Source of the DNA: Sphingomonadales bacterium 39-57-19
GTDB lineage: Bacteria; Pseudomonadota; Alphaproteobacteria; Sphingomonadales; Sphingomonadaceae
Assembly (NCBI GenBank): GCA_002282385.1
Contig: NCJG01000002.1
Span: forward strand, 248,001-312,000
Direction of reading: 5' to 3'
Length of the DNA stretch: 64,000 bases
In this document: positions 36,460-45,424 of the stretch, piece after piece
Layout of the letters: the number at the start of each line of letters is the position of its first letter
Position numbering within the stretch: position 1 is the stretch's first letter
Notes under the pieces: generated by a model
The model's input: the letters and a program-made list of their open reading frames with translations, nothing else
Database searches by the model: none
Told to the model about the DNA's origin: nothing
Translations under genes and position numbers: made by a program

Positions 36460-38355
36460 TTGCTCCCCAATCAAAGCCTGGCGGAATTTGCATCGGCTGA
36501 AGGTGGTTCGGTTATCGGAGCAACGAGGGCCAAAGCGGATTTATCGCCTTTGACGGACAAGCGTGCGCGCTTGGTTGCGTTAAATCTTGGGCAAGGGCGA
36601 TCGAATGTCGATTTTGCATTGGTCGTTCCACATGTTCGAAACGGCAAAGCGGACTATATTGTCGCAATATTACGACCGGCAACGTTGCATGACCTTGTCG
36701 AAATCCCCGGCCAGCATTTCATGGACAATATTTTTGTGATCAGCCCTGCCCAAGGGACGTTCGCCCTGACTCATGTCACCACGAACGTGCGCACCCTTGT
36801 CGGTTCCATGCCCCAAAGTCAGCAGGCGACTGCAGTTACGAAACCCGTTCTTATAAGTGACGTCGATTATAGGCGTGCAATCACTTACGATCTGCGTGAA
36901 TCGCAAATCGTTCGCGTGGGACCCATCGCTGCGCTGCCTGAATGGCAAGTTGCGTCAGTGCTTCCGCTGGCACCGGCGGTGCTGAAAGCGCGCAAGGGAC
37001 AACTGCTTCAATTTGTTGCGCTCATCGCATTTGTTTTTCTGATTGGGCTGCTTGCATCGCGTATGAGCAAGAAGGCGTCGAAAATATTGCGGCGAGTGTC
37101 GCAGTCAGCAGCAGACCTTACGCAGTTTGAGGCGGGGCAACCTGCGTCCGACCAGATATTTATTGAGGAAGTTAGCGAAATTTCGGGAACTATAGCGATG
37201 GCAGCGGCTTCGTTTGGACGCGAGCGCGGAGCGTTGGCAAGCTATCAACGCCGGTTGAACAGCATTGCGCAGCACGCCCCGATCATCGTCTATGCTGTCG
37301 ACGTTGCGAATGGGGAAGGGACGGACATGACCTATGTCAGCCCGTCACTTGAACAAATGCTGGGCTATTCGACGGCCGAAGGTTTGACGGACAAATGGTG
37401 GAGCAGTTCCATTCATCCGGACGACTATGAGTACTGCATGGCTGCATTTAGACATTTGGAGCCGGGAAAAGTGTACGCGGCTGAATATCGCCTCCGGCAC
37501 AAAAATGGCAGCTATGTCTGGGTATATGACACGCTATCGGTTGAGCCCACGGCGCAGGGGGCAGAGCAAGAAGCCGTTGGCATCATCATGGATATTTCCG
37601 AACGGAAGGCATCCGAGGATCAGCTTTTGCAATCGGACAAGATGGCAAGCCTTGGCCGGATGATTTCGGGTACGGCGCATGAGTTAAACCAGCCGTTGAA
37701 CTTTATCAAAATGGCAGCATCAAACCTGCGTGAAAACGCGGTTCGGGGGCGCTTGGAGGCGGAAAAGTTCATTCCCAAGCTTGAAAATGTTCTGGCGCAG
37801 GTCGAACGTGCCTCTGCCATATTGCTGCAGATGCGGATATTTGGCCGGACGTCGAAGGAAGCACCGTCCGCGATCAATATTCAACATACGGTTGAAGCGG
37901 CCATCTTAATGGCCGAACCACAGATGGAGCTTGACGGGACACAACTGGTCACTGAAGTGAAAGCATCCGACATCTACGTCCGGGCGTTGCCCGTGATGCT
38001 GGAGCAGGTTCTTCTGAACCTGTTCATCAATGCTAATGATGCCATTCATAGCCGGCATGATGCTGGCGATAGCGCAGAAGGTGAGATAAAAATCACCATT
38101 GATCGTAACGATCGGTCAGCGGTGATCACTGTGGCGGACAACGGCCCCGGTATCCCCCCGGATGTCTTGCCCAAGATATTCGAGCCCTTCTTTACGACTA
38201 AGCCGCCCAAGGAAGGGACCGGGCTTGGACTATCGATCAGCTATGGCATCATCCGCGACATGGGCGGCGTGTTGCGCGCCAAATCGAGCCGCAAAGGCGC
38301 ACGGTTCATTATCGAACTGCCACTGGCCGATGCCACAGCAACCGAGGCCGCTTGA
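36460..38355 (+). CDS. Sensor histidine kinase, C-terminal part (sensor remainder, PAS, HisKA, HATPase)
   Basis: The continuation, in the same frame, of the gene interrupted at 36427. It contains the rest of the extracytoplasmic sensor, a transmembrane helix ([19 protein letters not shown], residues about 181-199 from the TTG at 36460), a linker, a PAS domain (about 265-385 ending [15 protein letters not shown]), the H-box [15 protein letters not shown] (His407), the N-box LFINANDAI and the ATP-lid motifs DNGPGIPPD and [11 protein letters not shown]. The subgroup resembles NtrB/FixL-like kinases. If made from its own TTG start the protein would have only one transmembrane helix and lack most of its sensor. 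It may be a pseudogene half, a readthrough product, or the effect of a sequencing error. Confidence 0.7.
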   Translation: MLPNQSLAEFASAEGGSVIGATRAKADLSPLTDKRARLVALNLGQGRSNVDFALVVPHVRNGKADYIVAILRPATLHDLVEIPGQHFMDNIFVISPAQGTFALTHVTTNVRTLVGSMPQSQQATAVTKPVLISDVDYRRAITYDLRESQIVRVGPIAALPEWQVASVLPLAPAVLKARKGQLLQFVALIAFVFLIGLLASRMSKKASKILRRVSQSAADLTQFEAGQPASDQIFIEEVSEISGTIAMAAASFGRERGALASYQRRLNSIAQHAPIIVYAVDVANGEGTDMTYVSPSLEQMLGYSTAEGLTDKWWSSSIHPDDYEYCMAAFRHLEPGKVYAAEYRLRHKNGSYVWVYDTLSVEPTAQGAEQEAVGIIMDISERKASEDQLLQSDKMASLGRMISGTAHELNQPLNFIKMAASNLRENAVRGRLEAEKFIPKLENVLAQVERASAILLQMRIFGRTSKEAPSAINIQHTVEAAILMAEPQMELDGTQLVTEVKASDIYVRALPVMLEQVLLNLFINANDAIHSRHDAGDSAEGEIKITIDRNDRSAVITVADNGPGIPPDVLPKIFEPFFTTKPPKEGTGLGLSISYGIIRDMGGVLRAKSSRKGARFIIELPLADATATEAA

Positions 38356-38472
38356 ACCCTTCTGAGGCTTGGAGCTAAATCTTCATGCGGTGTTCCATTG
38401 ACAGGCAGAAGTCTTCACAGCAAAGTGCGAATGACACCGGTTACCTTAGTCCGATTTCAAAGGAATGAAGCG

Positions 38473-40104
38473 ATGATCAGCCGCCGCACGAGCCTTTTGC
38501 TTTTGGGTTCCACGCCACTGCTGCCTTACGCCGCCCGCGCGCAAGGATCGGCCGCTACCTCCAGCCTTGATCCACATGCAGCGATGCGTTGGGCGAAGGG
38601 ATTTGAAGGCCAACGCCGTGCCGATTTGGGCAACGGTCGTTTCCTCAACCCCATTTTTGCCGGCGATCATCCCGATCCGTCATTGGTGTGTGACGGAGAG
38701 GATTATTATCTCACTTTCTCCACCTTTGACGCATATCCCGGCATTGTCATTTGGCACAGCCGAGACCTTGTGAACTGGCGACCCGTTACCGCTGCACTGA
38801 CAAAACCAATTGGTTCGGTGTGGGCACCTGATTTGGTGAAACATGGCGGCCGTTTCTATTGTTACATTCCGGCGCGAACGCCTGAAAAGAAATCCATATA
38901 TGTCATTACTGCGGACAAGATCGAGGGGCCGTGGAGCGACCCGGTTGACCTGAATTTGCCCCTGCATATCGACCCCGCGCATGTGGCAGACGACGATGGC
39001 ACACGTTGGCTGTTTCTGTCCGGTGGAGACCGTGTTCAGCTATCAGGCGACGGCTTATCGACCGTCGGTTCTGTCGAGCATGTTTACGACCCGTGGCGTT
39101 ATCCGGAAGAATGGGTGGTTGAAACATTCGCGCCCGAAGGTCCGAAGATCATGAAGCGCGGTGACTATTGGTATATGACGACTGCGGTGGGCGGTACCGC
39201 TGGCCCGCCGACTGGCCATATGGTCATTATGGCGCGCAGCAAATCGCTGGCTGGCCCTTGGGAGAATTGTCCGCGCAATCCGATAATCCGGACTTTATCA
39301 GCGCGTGAAAAATGGTGGTCGCGCGGCCATGCGACATTGTTCGAAGGCCCGGGCGGCACATATTGGATGATGTATCATGGCTATGAAAATGGCTATTGGA
39401 CCTTGGGCCGGCAGACGCTGCTTGAGCCCGTAAAATGGGACGCCGATGGCTGGCCGCGTCCATTGGGTGGTGATCTGTCCCGGCCGATTAAGAAGCCGCG
39501 CGATATTGGCCCTCAACCGCATGGTGCGCCATTGTCGGATGATTTTTCGACGGACAAAATGGGTACGCAATGGGCGTTTTATGATCCGGCCAATGACGAA
39601 GCCAACAGGCTGAAACGGGTTGGCGGCACCTTGCATATGGCGGCCAAGGGCAAGACGCCGTCAGATTGCGCGCCATTATGCGCGTTGGCCGGCGATCAGG
39701 CGTACCGCGTCATTGTGGATATTGAAGCCGATCCCGGAGCGGAAGGTGGTATATTGCTGTTCTACAATCGCCGACTTTATGCAGGATTGGGTTTTGGCAG
39801 TAAGGGCGTTCTCATGCATCGCTACGGCCTGCAACGGCCGCGCGGCGCCATTCCAGGACAGCGCGACCCCGGCGGCAGCGCTGTGTCAAAACTGTCGATA
39901 CGTCTGACCAACGACCGCAACATCCTGACCATTCACACCAGCGATGATGGCCGCAAGACATGGCGCAAGTTCGACGTCCAAATGGAAGTATCGGGCTATC
40001 ACCATAATGTCGCTTACGACTTCCTTTCGCTGCGTCCAGCGCTCTATGCCGCCGGACAAGGCGAAGTCCGCTTTCGCAATTTTACCTATGAGGCTTTACC
40101 TTGA
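38473..40104 (+). CDS. Exported glycoside hydrolase family 43 protein
   Basis: A 543-residue secreted enzyme with a Tat-like signal (SRRTSLLLLG, then cleavage after YAARAQG). The five-blade propeller of GH43 (beta-xylosidase/arabinofuranosidase) is marked by NPIFAGDHPDPSLV (catalytic base Asp), VWAPDLVKHGGRFYCYIPA (pKa-modulating Asp region) and a later conserved Glu in WVVETFAPEGPKI. A C-terminal beta-sandwich of about 190 residues follows (DDFSTDKMGTQWAFY), as in GH43 subfamilies with an accessory domain. The ATG at 38473 has AAGGAATGAAGC in front. It heads a coupled operon with uxaC and uxuB, so it likely frees sugars from pectin or glucuronoxylan. Confidence 0.9.
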   Translation: MISRRTSLLLLGSTPLLPYAARAQGSAATSSLDPHAAMRWAKGFEGQRRADLGNGRFLNPIFAGDHPDPSLVCDGEDYYLTFSTFDAYPGIVIWHSRDLVNWRPVTAALTKPIGSVWAPDLVKHGGRFYCYIPARTPEKKSIYVITADKIEGPWSDPVDLNLPLHIDPAHVADDDGTRWLFLSGGDRVQLSGDGLSTVGSVEHVYDPWRYPEEWVVETFAPEGPKIMKRGDYWYMTTAVGGTAGPPTGHMVIMARSKSLAGPWENCPRNPIIRTLSAREKWWSRGHATLFEGPGGTYWMMYHGYENGYWTLGRQTLLEPVKWDADGWPRPLGGDLSRPIKKPRDIGPQPHGAPLSDDFSTDKMGTQWAFYDPANDEANRLKRVGGTLHMAAKGKTPSDCAPLCALAGDQAYRVIVDIEADPGAEGGILLFYNRRLYAGLGFGSKGVLMHRYGLQRPRGAIPGQRDPGGSAVSKLSIRLTNDRNILTIHTSDDGRKTWRKFDVQMEVSGYHHNVAYDFLSLRPALYAAGQGEVRFRNFTYEALP

Positions 40105-41501
40105 CTACGCCCCTGAAACTTCATCCTGACCGGCTTTTCCCGACGGACTCTGCCGTTCGGGATATCGCCCGCCGGCTATATGCCGAAGTCGCTGGATTGC
40201 CGATCATCAGCCCACATGGCCATACCGATCCGGAGTGGTGGGCGACCGATGCGTCTTTTGGCAATGCGACGGAGTTGCTTCTGCATCCCGATCATTACGT
40301 CCTGCGGATGTTATATTCGCAAGGTGTTCCGCTTGAGGCGCTGGGTATCCGCAATGCCGATGCGGACCCACGTGAAAGCTGGCGGCTGTTCGCCGAACGC
40401 TATCATCTGTTTCGGGGAACGCCGTCGCGTATGTGGCTCGATTGGGTCTTTGCCGAAAGCTTTGGCTTGGATGTTCTATTGTCGGCAGACACGTCAGATC
40501 ATTATTATGACGCGATTACCGCAAAGCTCGAAACCAGTGCCTTCCGGCCGCGGGCATTGTTTGAGCGTTATAATATTGAGGTTATCGCCACAACCGAGAA
40601 CCCACTCGACGATTTGCGTCACCATCAAGCGATACGCGGCAGCGGCTGGTCCGGTCGTGTCATAACGGCCTATCGCCCTGATCCGGTAATTGACCCCGAA
40701 TTCGAAGGCTTTGTCGATAATCTCAAAACCCTCTCGACCTTGACCGGTGAGGATTGTTTTAGCTGGACGGGGTATCTGGCCGCGCACCGCCAGCGCCGCG
40801 CCTTCTTTGCATCGATGGGGGCGACCTCCACCGATCATGGTCACCCTACCGCGCGTACGGCGGATTTGTCTCATGCCGAGGCAGAGGCGCTGTTCGCCCG
40901 TGTCGTACGTGGATCATGCTCTGCCGCGGATGCAGAATTGTTCCGCGCGCAGATGTTGACCGAAATGGCGGGAATGAGCGTCGACGACGGGTTGGTCATG
41001 CAAATCCATCCCGGTGCGTTCCGCAACCATAACCCGTCGCTGTTCCATCAATTCGGACGCGACAAGGGCGCAGATATTCCGACGTCCACTGGCTATGTGC
41101 ATGAACTGCACCCATTGCTGGCTAAGCATGGCAATAATCCCGACCTGACGATCATCCTCTTTACGCTCGACGAGACCGCGTACGCGCGCGAATTGGCACC
41201 GTTGGCGGGGCACTATCCAGCGCTGAGGCTTGGGCCCGCATGGTGGTTCCATGACAGCCCTGAAGGGATGCGTCGCTTCCGGAACCAGATGACGGAAACT
41301 GCCGGTTTCTATAATACGGTCGGCTTCAATGATGACACCCGGGCATTCTTGTCGATACCAGCGCGCCACGATGTTGCCCGCCGTATCGATTGCGGCTTTC
41401 TGGCGCAATTGGTTGCCGAACACCGCATGGAAGAATGGGAAGCAGCTGAGCTCGCGGTGGACCTGAGCTATAATCTGGCAAAAGCAGCATATAAATTATG
41501 A
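40101..41501 (+). CDS. uxaC: Glucuronate isomerase UxaC
   Basis: A 466-residue uronate isomerase converting D-glucuronate to D-fructuronate (and galacturonate to tagaturonate). Family blocks are ISPHGHTDPEWWATD (metal-binding His pair), LRMLYSQGVPLEALGI, DTSDHYYDAITAKL, TTENPLDDLRHH and the C-terminal PAWWFHDSPEGMRRFRNQMTETAGFYNTVGFNDDTRAF. The start is TTG, in a TTGA overlap with the GH43 stop, which couples translation of the two. Confidence 0.94.
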   Translation: MTTPLKLHPDRLFPTDSAVRDIARRLYAEVAGLPIISPHGHTDPEWWATDASFGNATELLLHPDHYVLRMLYSQGVPLEALGIRNADADPRESWRLFAERYHLFRGTPSRMWLDWVFAESFGLDVLLSADTSDHYYDAITAKLETSAFRPRALFERYNIEVIATTENPLDDLRHHQAIRGSGWSGRVITAYRPDPVIDPEFEGFVDNLKTLSTLTGEDCFSWTGYLAAHRQRRAFFASMGATSTDHGHPTARTADLSHAEAEALFARVVRGSCSAADAELFRAQMLTEMAGMSVDDGLVMQIHPGAFRNHNPSLFHQFGRDKGADIPTSTGYVHELHPLLAKHGNNPDLTIILFTLDETAYARELAPLAGHYPALRLGPAWWFHDSPEGMRRFRNQMTETAGFYNTVGFNDDTRAFLSIPARHDVARRIDCGFLAQLVAEHRMEEWEAAELAVDLSYNLAKAAYKL

Positions 41502-42865
41502 GGCTTTCTGACGCCAATCTCGCGCATTTGCCCGTAACGTTTACACAGCCAGCATATGACCGCGAAGCGCGCGGCATTGGCATTGTGCATTTCGGTATCG
41601 GCGCGTTTCATCGCGCGCATCAGGCCGTTTATACCGACGATGCCATGGCCGCAGAAAGCGGTGATTGGCGCATCTTGGGTGTGTCGCTGCGTTCGGGCAA
41701 TGTGCGCGACCAAATGCGTCCGCAAGATGGCCTCTATGCGCTCGTCGAACAGAGCGCAGATGGCAGCAAGGTCCGCGTTATCGGTTCGGTTGCAGATGTG
41801 ATCGTCGCTGCGGAGGAACGCGACCGGCTTATTGCTGCCTTGGCCAATCCAGCGACCCATATCGTCAGCTTCACCATCACCGAAAAAGGCTATTGCCGCG
41901 CGCCGGACGGCGCAATCGACTTTGATGTCGCGGATAGTGGTTCGGTGTATGCCTATCTGGCGGAAGCATTCCGGCAGCGGCGTGATGTCGGATCGCCCGG
42001 CCTGACGTTGATGAGTTGCGATAATCTTGCGGGAAATGGCGCTCAGTTAAAACGACTGATGATCGCATATCTCCATCGTCATGCGCCCGAGCTTGTCAGC
42101 TGGTTCGAGGAAAAATGTGCGTGCCCATCGACGATGGTCGACCGCATCGTTCCCGCAACCACCGAAGCTGACCGGACAAGCATCGCAGCGCTTACGGGCC
42201 TGCGCGATGATGCCATGGTGGTCACAGAACCGTTCAGCCAATGGGTGATCGAAGACAATTTTGCCGGGCCGCGCCCAGCTTGGGAGAAGCATGGCGCGTT
42301 GATGACATCGAATGTCCACGCTTATGAAGAGGCAAAGCTGCGTCTGTTAAATGGTGCGCATTCCGCACTTGCCTATTTGGGTTTGAAGCGCGGCCATGAA
42401 TTTGTGCATCAGGCCATCGCTGATCCTGAATTGGCGGCATTGGCAAACACATTGATGCGCGACGAAGCAACTGGCAGTCTGGAGCCCGCTCCGGGACAAG
42501 ATCTCAACGCATATGCCGACGCATTGATCGCGCGGTTTCAAAACCCCGCGCTCAACCACCGGCTCATTCAGATTGCGATGGATGGCAGCCAAAAAATCCC
42601 CCAGCGCTGGTTGGCAACGCTTGCCAGCCAACAGGCGAAGGGCAAACAATGCCCGTCTATCCTGACCGCCATCAGCGGATGGCTATGCCATATTCGCGGC
42701 GACAATGGCTTTGTCGATGATCCTTTGGCAGAGGTTTTGAAAGCAACATGGGCCCAAGCAGGGGCACATGGCATATCTGCCGCCTTGTTCAGTGCGGGTG
42801 GAATAATGGCGAGCGGTTGGGTGCCAAGCGAAGCGGAACTGCTCGAGATCGAACGTCAATTATAG
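41498..42865 (+). CDS. uxuB: Mannitol dehydrogenase family, probable D-fructuronate reductase
   Basis: A 455-residue long-chain polyol dehydrogenase. The NAD site is GIGIVHFGIGAFHRAHQAVYTDD, followed by LTLMSCDNLAGNG, DRIVPATTEADR, and the catalytic KLRLLNGAHSALAYLG. UxuB reduces fructuronate to mannonate; the family also holds mannitol and tagaturonate enzymes, so the exact substrate is set by context: an ATGA overlap directly after uxaC. The next enzyme, mannonate dehydratase, is not in the window. Confidence 0.87.
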   Translation: MRLSDANLAHLPVTFTQPAYDREARGIGIVHFGIGAFHRAHQAVYTDDAMAAESGDWRILGVSLRSGNVRDQMRPQDGLYALVEQSADGSKVRVIGSVADVIVAAEERDRLIAALANPATHIVSFTITEKGYCRAPDGAIDFDVADSGSVYAYLAEAFRQRRDVGSPGLTLMSCDNLAGNGAQLKRLMIAYLHRHAPELVSWFEEKCACPSTMVDRIVPATTEADRTSIAALTGLRDDAMVVTEPFSQWVIEDNFAGPRPAWEKHGALMTSNVHAYEEAKLRLLNGAHSALAYLGLKRGHEFVHQAIADPELAALANTLMRDEATGSLEPAPGQDLNAYADALIARFQNPALNHRLIQIAMDGSQKIPQRWLATLASQQAKGKQCPSILTAISGWLCHIRGDNGFVDDPLAEVLKATWAQAGAHGISAALFSAGGIMASGWVPSEAELLEIERQL

Positions 42866-42896
42866 ACCATTGCGGCGCGCATAAACCGAGGCTGGA

Positions 42897-43472
42897 TCAG
42901 TGCGCGTCCCGTTCGGTCGACATCAAACCCTTGGCGAGTGCAGCCAGAGCTAAGGCAATGAGCACATGATATATGTGCCAAGCCACAGCCTCATCCAGCC
43001 ACGCCGCACGCCGAATGAACAACGTATTTGCAAGCATCACGGCGCAACCAATTGGCACAAGCCACGTCCGCCCCGACGGGTCGGGTCGCACGATTGAAGC
43101 AAAAAATACGATCACTAACGCCAATAGGAAAACAGGGCCGAGCAGCGGTTGCGCGAACAAAAAGATCGCGGTCGCCGCGCACAGGATGAGGGCGATTATC
43201 GATATTATGTGTCTATCCGCTGGGCGGAACAAATAACTGGATAATATGGCCACGGCACCCGCAAGGCCCAACAATTGAGATGCACCACCGTGCAAAGCGG
43301 CGAGTGCATCCTGCAAACTAGCCCCAAAACGCACCACGCCGATGAAGGCTGCAACGCCAAAGCAGGCCATTGCAAATGCCGGTAAATGTCGTCCATTTCG
43401 CCAAAGCGCATTGCCAGCAAAAATCGTGACCAACACAATGGCGGCGTCGGATAATGCGTAATGGGCGGGCAT
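42897..43472 (-). CDS. Six-span membrane protein, unknown
   Basis: A 191-residue integral membrane protein with about six hydrophobic segments (for instance AAIVLVTIFAGNAL, LLGLAGAVAILSSYLF, PVFLLALVIVFFASIV) and a short charged C-terminus. I do not recognise the family. Its ATG overlaps the stop of the sterol-desaturase-like gene by one base (TGATG), so it is co-translated with it and may be an accessory membrane partner. It has no catalytic motif I can see. Confidence 0.7.
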   Translation of the reverse strand: MPAHYALSDAAIVLVTIFAGNALWRNGRHLPAFAMACFGVAAFIGVVRFGASLQDALAALHGGASQLLGLAGAVAILSSYLFRPADRHIISIIALILCAATAIFLFAQPLLGPVFLLALVIVFFASIVRPDPSGRTWLVPIGCAVMLANTLFIRRAAWLDEAVAWHIYHVLIALALAALAKGLMSTERDAH

Positions 43473-44407
43473 CAGACGCTCGTCACGGATTCTGACGTAT
43501 TGCTATTGGGGAGCAAACCAGCCTCCCGTTTAATGTCTTCGGATGTCAATCGTGAGCCATCATGGCTCCACCCTGGCGGCGCAAAAATGTAACAAAACCG
43601 CTGCCACAGGCTCAGCCCGCGCTGCGAAGCGTCTTGCACTATCCCGACATATTCATGGGTTAAGATCGTGAACGGATTAAACGTCTCAAGATTTTTGACC
43701 AAGCCATAGTCAACCGGTACGGCGCGGTCTTCCTCGACGAATGTGCCGAACATGCGATCCCAGATGATCAGCGTACCGGCGAAATTCGCATCCAGATATT
43801 CTGGATTGCGGCCATGGTGCACCCTGTGGTGGCTCGGCGTATTGAAAATATATTCAAACCACCGTGGCAAACGGTCGATCGTTTCGGTGTGGAGGAAAAA
43901 TTGGTAGGTTGCGTTAAGGATCCCGCAAAAAACAACCAATACCGGATCAAAGCCGATTAAAATCAGCGGGATTTTGAGCATCATCGTTCCGGTAAAGTGC
44001 TTCATCCAACTTTGGCGCAGCGCAATAGGCATGTTGAAATTGGTGGATGAATGATGGACCACATGCATGGCCCAACCCCAACGGACGCGGTGACATATGC
44101 GGTGGTGCAAGTAAAATCGCAGATCATCGAGCACGAAGCACAATAAGAACGATCCCCATGTAATCGGTATCTCGCCAATGGCAAAGGGCGCCGCTGCAAA
44201 TAAAGCGGCGGTGGTGATGAACGCAAAGATGGCATTTACCGGATCACTTGCGAGCCCGAGAAATATGGACAGCAAGGAGTCTTTGGCCGGTACCTTGCCC
44301 GCACGTTTGAGAAAGCGAATGGCGCCCAGTTCAAACAAGATACCCAGCCCAAAAGCGGCAAGCGATATAACGAACCAATTTTGGTTGATGAGCTGCGTAA
44401 CTGTCAC
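43472..44407 (-). CDS. Sterol desaturase/fatty acid hydroxylase family protein
   Basis: A 311-residue membrane di-iron enzyme. The histidine clusters are HHRICH (101-106), HVVHH (115-119) and HHRVHH (193-198), with a single His in FLHTE near 173, the signature of the sterol desaturase/FA hydroxylase family. Such enzymes hydroxylate or desaturate lipids, sterols or carotenoids with O2 and electrons from a redox partner. Four to five membrane segments surround the clusters. The gene is divergent from a LysR regulator, 90 AT-rich bases away, which probably controls it. Substrate is unknown; nearness to two sulfatases is suggestive only. Confidence 0.9.
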   Translation of the reverse strand: MTVTQLINQNWFVISLAAFGLGILFELGAIRFLKRAGKVPAKDSLLSIFLGLASDPVNAIFAFITTAALFAAAPFAIGEIPITWGSFLLCFVLDDLRFYLHHRICHRVRWGWAMHVVHHSSTNFNMPIALRQSWMKHFTGTMMLKIPLILIGFDPVLVVFCGILNATYQFFLHTETIDRLPRWFEYIFNTPSHHRVHHGRNPEYLDANFAGTLIIWDRMFGTFVEEDRAVPVDYGLVKNLETFNPFTILTHEYVGIVQDASQRGLSLWQRFCYIFAPPGWSHDGSRLTSEDIKREAGLLPNSNTSESVTSV

Positions 44408-44466
44408 AAAATTCTCCCCCGTGATTAATGCAAGGAATAGTCTGGTTGACGATATAAAAAATTGAA

Positions 44467-44482
44467 TAATAAATGCATATTA
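44467..44482. promoter_or_regulatory. Candidate LysR-type site between divergent genes
   Basis: TAATAAATGCATATTA, an imperfect palindrome (TAATA/TATTA around ATGCAT), lies in the AT-rich 90-base space between the sterol desaturase and LysR genes, the usual place for a LysR-type binding site. Only the position and symmetry support it. Confidence 0.35.
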
Positions 44483-44497
44483 TGTAATTATTGGAAC

Positions 44498-45400
44498 ATG
44501 AACATAAATCTGAATAGGTTATCCCGGTTCGTCGCGGTTTATCGCCACAAGAGTTTTAGCCGCGCCGCCAGCGAGCTTGGCATGACGCATTCGGCACTGA
44601 CCAAATCGGTGCAATTGCTTGAACAAGAATTGGGCGCAGAATTGTTCAACCGGACCACGCGCAGCGTCGTCCCCACCGATGCCGGCAACCGTCTTGCGCA
44701 AAGGGCTGAGGAGCTTTTGGCGCTAGCGGACCAAATCGGCGATGAGGTCTTAACGGGTAGCCGACATCTTCGGCTGATTGCGGGGCCTGCGGTCATCGAA
44801 GCATCATTGGCACCGGCACTTGCTGCATTTTACAAGTCACATCCGAACATTCGCGTGACGGCGGAAACGCTTCCTCTCGACATAGCGGCAGCACGGTTGC
44901 GCCAACGGGAAGCGGACTTGCTGCTTTTCCATTCAACGACCGTCAGCGCCATTCCCGAAAAGCGGTTGTTTCAGATAAGCAGGATAATCGATGAGGCCTA
45001 TGTCGCGGTTATGCGTCAGGACCATCCCGCGTTGCACCGCGACTTTAGCATTGATGAGATGCTGCGATATAAATGGGCCATTCCCGGCTATGGGAAAATC
45101 TACCGCTCTGCCATTCCAACCGACGTGGAAGAAAAATATCGCAACGCGGGTTTCCCGCATTACCGCGTCCTAAGTCTTGTCTCGTGCTTGGCCTTGGTCG
45201 CCGACAGCGACATGATTACATTATTGCCAGCCTCGTTCGCCCATAGGGACGCGCGTGCGCTCGGCCTGACGGTCGTGCCGATGCACCCAAGCTATGCGGC
45301 ACGCTATGACGTAAGCGCAATCACGCTGAAAAATGGCGGGGCTGACCCTGTGTTGGATGCATTGAAAAACGCCTTTGCGACCCAAAACCGCATAGGCTGA
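44498..45400 (+). CDS. LysR family transcriptional regulator
   Basis: A 300-residue LysR-type regulator with an N-terminal winged helix (LSRFVAVYRHKSFSRAASELGMTHSALTKSVQLLEQELGAELFNRTTRSVVPTDAG) and a two-lobed effector-binding domain. It is divergently transcribed from the sterol desaturase-like gene, the classic arrangement for its target. The ATG at 44498 with TTGGAAC upstream is preferred over an earlier ATG-like start at 44462 that would place the HTH unusually far from the N-terminus. The effector is unknown. Confidence 0.9.
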   Translation: MNINLNRLSRFVAVYRHKSFSRAASELGMTHSALTKSVQLLEQELGAELFNRTTRSVVPTDAGNRLAQRAEELLALADQIGDEVLTGSRHLRLIAGPAVIEASLAPALAAFYKSHPNIRVTAETLPLDIAAARLRQREADLLLFHSTTVSAIPEKRLFQISRIIDEAYVAVMRQDHPALHRDFSIDEMLRYKWAIPGYGKIYRSAIPTDVEEKYRNAGFPHYRVLSLVSCLALVADSDMITLLPASFAHRDARALGLTVVPMHPSYAARYDVSAITLKNGGADPVLDALKNAFATQNRIG

Positions 45401-45424
45401 ATTTCCGCAAACATCACCGCGCAA

